DNA from: Mycolicibacterium litorale
Lineage (GTDB): Bacteria > Actinomycetota > Actinomycetes > Mycobacteriales > Mycobacteriaceae
Assembly: GCF_010731695.1 (NCBI RefSeq)
Contig: NZ_AP022586.1
Coordinates: forward strand, 4,154,001-4,218,000
Direction: 5' to 3'
Length of the DNA: 64,000 nucleotides
Position numbers and translations under genes: made by a program. Of this stretch, positions 63,052 through 64,000 are shown piece after piece; position 1 is the first letter of the stretch, and each line of letters starts with the position of its first letter. The notes under the pieces are model-generated. The model was given only the letters and a program-made list of their open reading frames with translations, had not been told where the DNA came from and made no database searches.

Positions 63052-63080
63052 TTGGCCGGGCGAAACGCCGAAGGCATAAT
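63052..63080 (+). promoter_or_regulatory. ilvD promoter
   Basis: TTGGCC (63052-63057) and CATAAT (63075-63080) are 17 bases apart; CATAAT ends 6 bases before ATG 63087, so ilvD is probably leaderless. The copper operator at 63025-63041 lies just upstream. Confidence 0.5.
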
Positions 63081-63086
63081 CGATAG

Positions 63087-64000
63087 ATGCCCTCAGAGAC
63101 TCCCGCTGACGCTCTTCGCGCAGGCGGCTCATCGCCCGACATCAAACCCAGAAGCCGCGACGTCACCGACGGCTTGGAGAAGACCGCTGCCCGCGGGATG
63201 CTCCGCGCGGTAGGGATGGGCGACGACGATTGGGTCAAGCCGCAGATCGGCGTGGCCTCGTCATGGAACGAGATCACGCCCTGCAACATGTCGCTGCAGC
63301 GCCTGGCGCAGGCGGTCAAGGGCGGCGTGCACGAGGCCGGCGGGTACCCGCTGGAGTTCGGCACGATCTCGGTGTCCGACGGCATCTCGATGGGCCACGA
63401 GGGTATGCACTTCTCGCTGGTGAGCCGTGAGGTGATCGCCGACAGCGTCGAGACCGTGGTGCAGGCCGAACGCCTCGACGGCACGGTGCTGCTGGCCGGC
63501 TGCGACAAGTCGATCCCCGGCATGCTCATGGCCGCCGCCCGACTCAACCTCGCGAGCGTCTTCTTCTACAACGGCTCGATCATGCCGGGCGTGGCCAAGC
63601 TCACCGACGGCACCGAGAAGGAAGTCACGATCATCGACGCCTTCGAGGCGGTCGGGGCGTGTGCCCGTGGGCTGATGTCCCGCGAGGACGTCGACATCAT
63701 CGAACGCGCGATCTGTCCGGGTGAAGGCGCCTGCGGCGGGATGTACACCGCGAACACCATGGCCTCGGCGGCCGAGGCGCTCGGCATGTCGCTGCCCGGC
63801 AGCGCCTCGCCGGTGGCGATCGACAAGCGCCGCGACGAGTACGCACGCCGCTCAGGTGAGGCGGTCGTGGAGATGCTGCGCCGCGGCATCACCGCCCGCG
63901 ACATCCTCACCAAGGAAGCCTTCGAGAACGCGATCGCCGTCGTCATGGCGTTCGGCGGCTCCACCAACGCGGTGCTGCACCTGCTGGCCATCGCGTGGGA
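63087..64000 (+). CDS. ilvD: Dihydroxy-acid dehydratase IlvD (3' end outside the window)
   Basis: First 304 codons. Enzyme of valine, isoleucine and pantothenate synthesis, dehydrates 2,3-dihydroxy acids to 2-keto acids. Seen: Fe-S ligands in CNMSL, CDKSIPG and [14 protein letters not shown], and [15 protein letters not shown] near the window end. Equivalent to Rv0189c. Divergent from the copper operon. Confidence 0.95.
   Translation, partial: MPSETPADALRAGGSSPDIKPRSRDVTDGLEKTAARGMLRAVGMGDDDWVKPQIGVASSWNEITPCNMSLQRLAQAVKGGVHEAGGYPLEFGTISVSDGISMGHEGMHFSLVSREVIADSVETVVQAERLDGTVLLAGCDKSIPGMLMAAARLNLASVFFYNGSIMPGVAKLTDGTEKEVTIIDAFEAVGACARGLMSREDVDIIERAICPGEGACGGMYTANTMASAAEALGMSLPGSASPVAIDKRRDEYARRSGEAVVEMLRRGITARDILTKEAFENAIAVVMAFGGSTNAVLHLLAIAW

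Overview
The window reads as chromosomal DNA of a fast-growing Mycobacterium (Mycolicibacterium). The base composition is high in G+C. GTG starts and 4-base ATGA/GTGA gene overlaps are common. From about 29.4 kb to the right end the gene order follows the mycobacterial block that runs from fadD4 and pckA, through trmB, the NYN gene, mmpL3, mmpL11, the omamB/omamA pair and zmp1, to an L,D-transpeptidase, ricR and ilvD. No tRNA, rRNA, insertion sequence, prophage or CRISPR array was seen.

Left part (0-7.2 kb): two LipC-type esterases, a wax ester synthase/diacylglycerol acyltransferase, a double acyl-CoA dehydrogenase and an HSL-type esterase; this is lipid metabolism. From 7.2 to 16.7 kb lies a complete bacterial microcompartment locus of the Rhodococcus/Mycobacterium (RMM, aminoacetone/aminopropanol) type. 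It has an amino-acid permease, a PLP phospho-lyase, a CoA-acylating aldehyde dehydrogenase, two tandem-domain shell proteins, one hexamer shell protein, one pentamer vertex protein, a linker protein, an aminopropanol-type kinase, an SDR and a GntR regulator. Two copies of ATTGGnnCTACCAAT, one in the divergent promoter and one on the regulator's own -10, look like the GntR operator. The aldehyde dehydrogenase C-terminus and the linker protein N-terminus share the helix RAELRALV, a likely common cargo-targeting peptide.

16.7-28.5 kb is accessory catabolism and small regulatory modules: an SDR, isocitrate lyase 2, an amidohydrolase plus family III CoA-transferase operon, a MaoC-like hydratase divergent from an acyl-CoA dehydrogenase with a GntR gene behind it, an ArsR/DUF1801/SRPBCC operon with a strong dyad operator, and a divergent XRE-regulator/SDR pair. 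28.5-33 kb carries an enoyl-CoA hydratase-like gene, fadD4 and PEP carboxykinase.

33-56 kb is the conserved envelope core: a pair of degenerate dynamin-like GTPases, trmB, an NYN-domain gene, mmpL3, a thiamine-diphosphate enzyme, two membrane proteins, a PrrAB-like two-component system co-transcribed with a haemophore gene, a second haemophore gene, mmpL11, omamB/omamA and zmp1. The most unusual item is in MmpL3: the first proton-relay pair is at D256/Y257 as in M. smegmatis, but the second is at D754/Y755 rather than 645/646. The 109 extra residues lie in the cytoplasmic loop between the two halves and include a DUF4190-like membrane segment.

56-60 kb is a five-gene MoxR/DUF58/DUF4129 operon linked by 4-base overlaps. 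The right end has an L,D-transpeptidase, a GNAT acetyltransferase, a thiamine-binding protein, a copper-responsive DUF305 lipoprotein/RicR operon with a clear operator, and the start of ilvD. Many genes have a TANNNT -10 element 6-7 bases before the start codon, which points to leaderless mRNAs.
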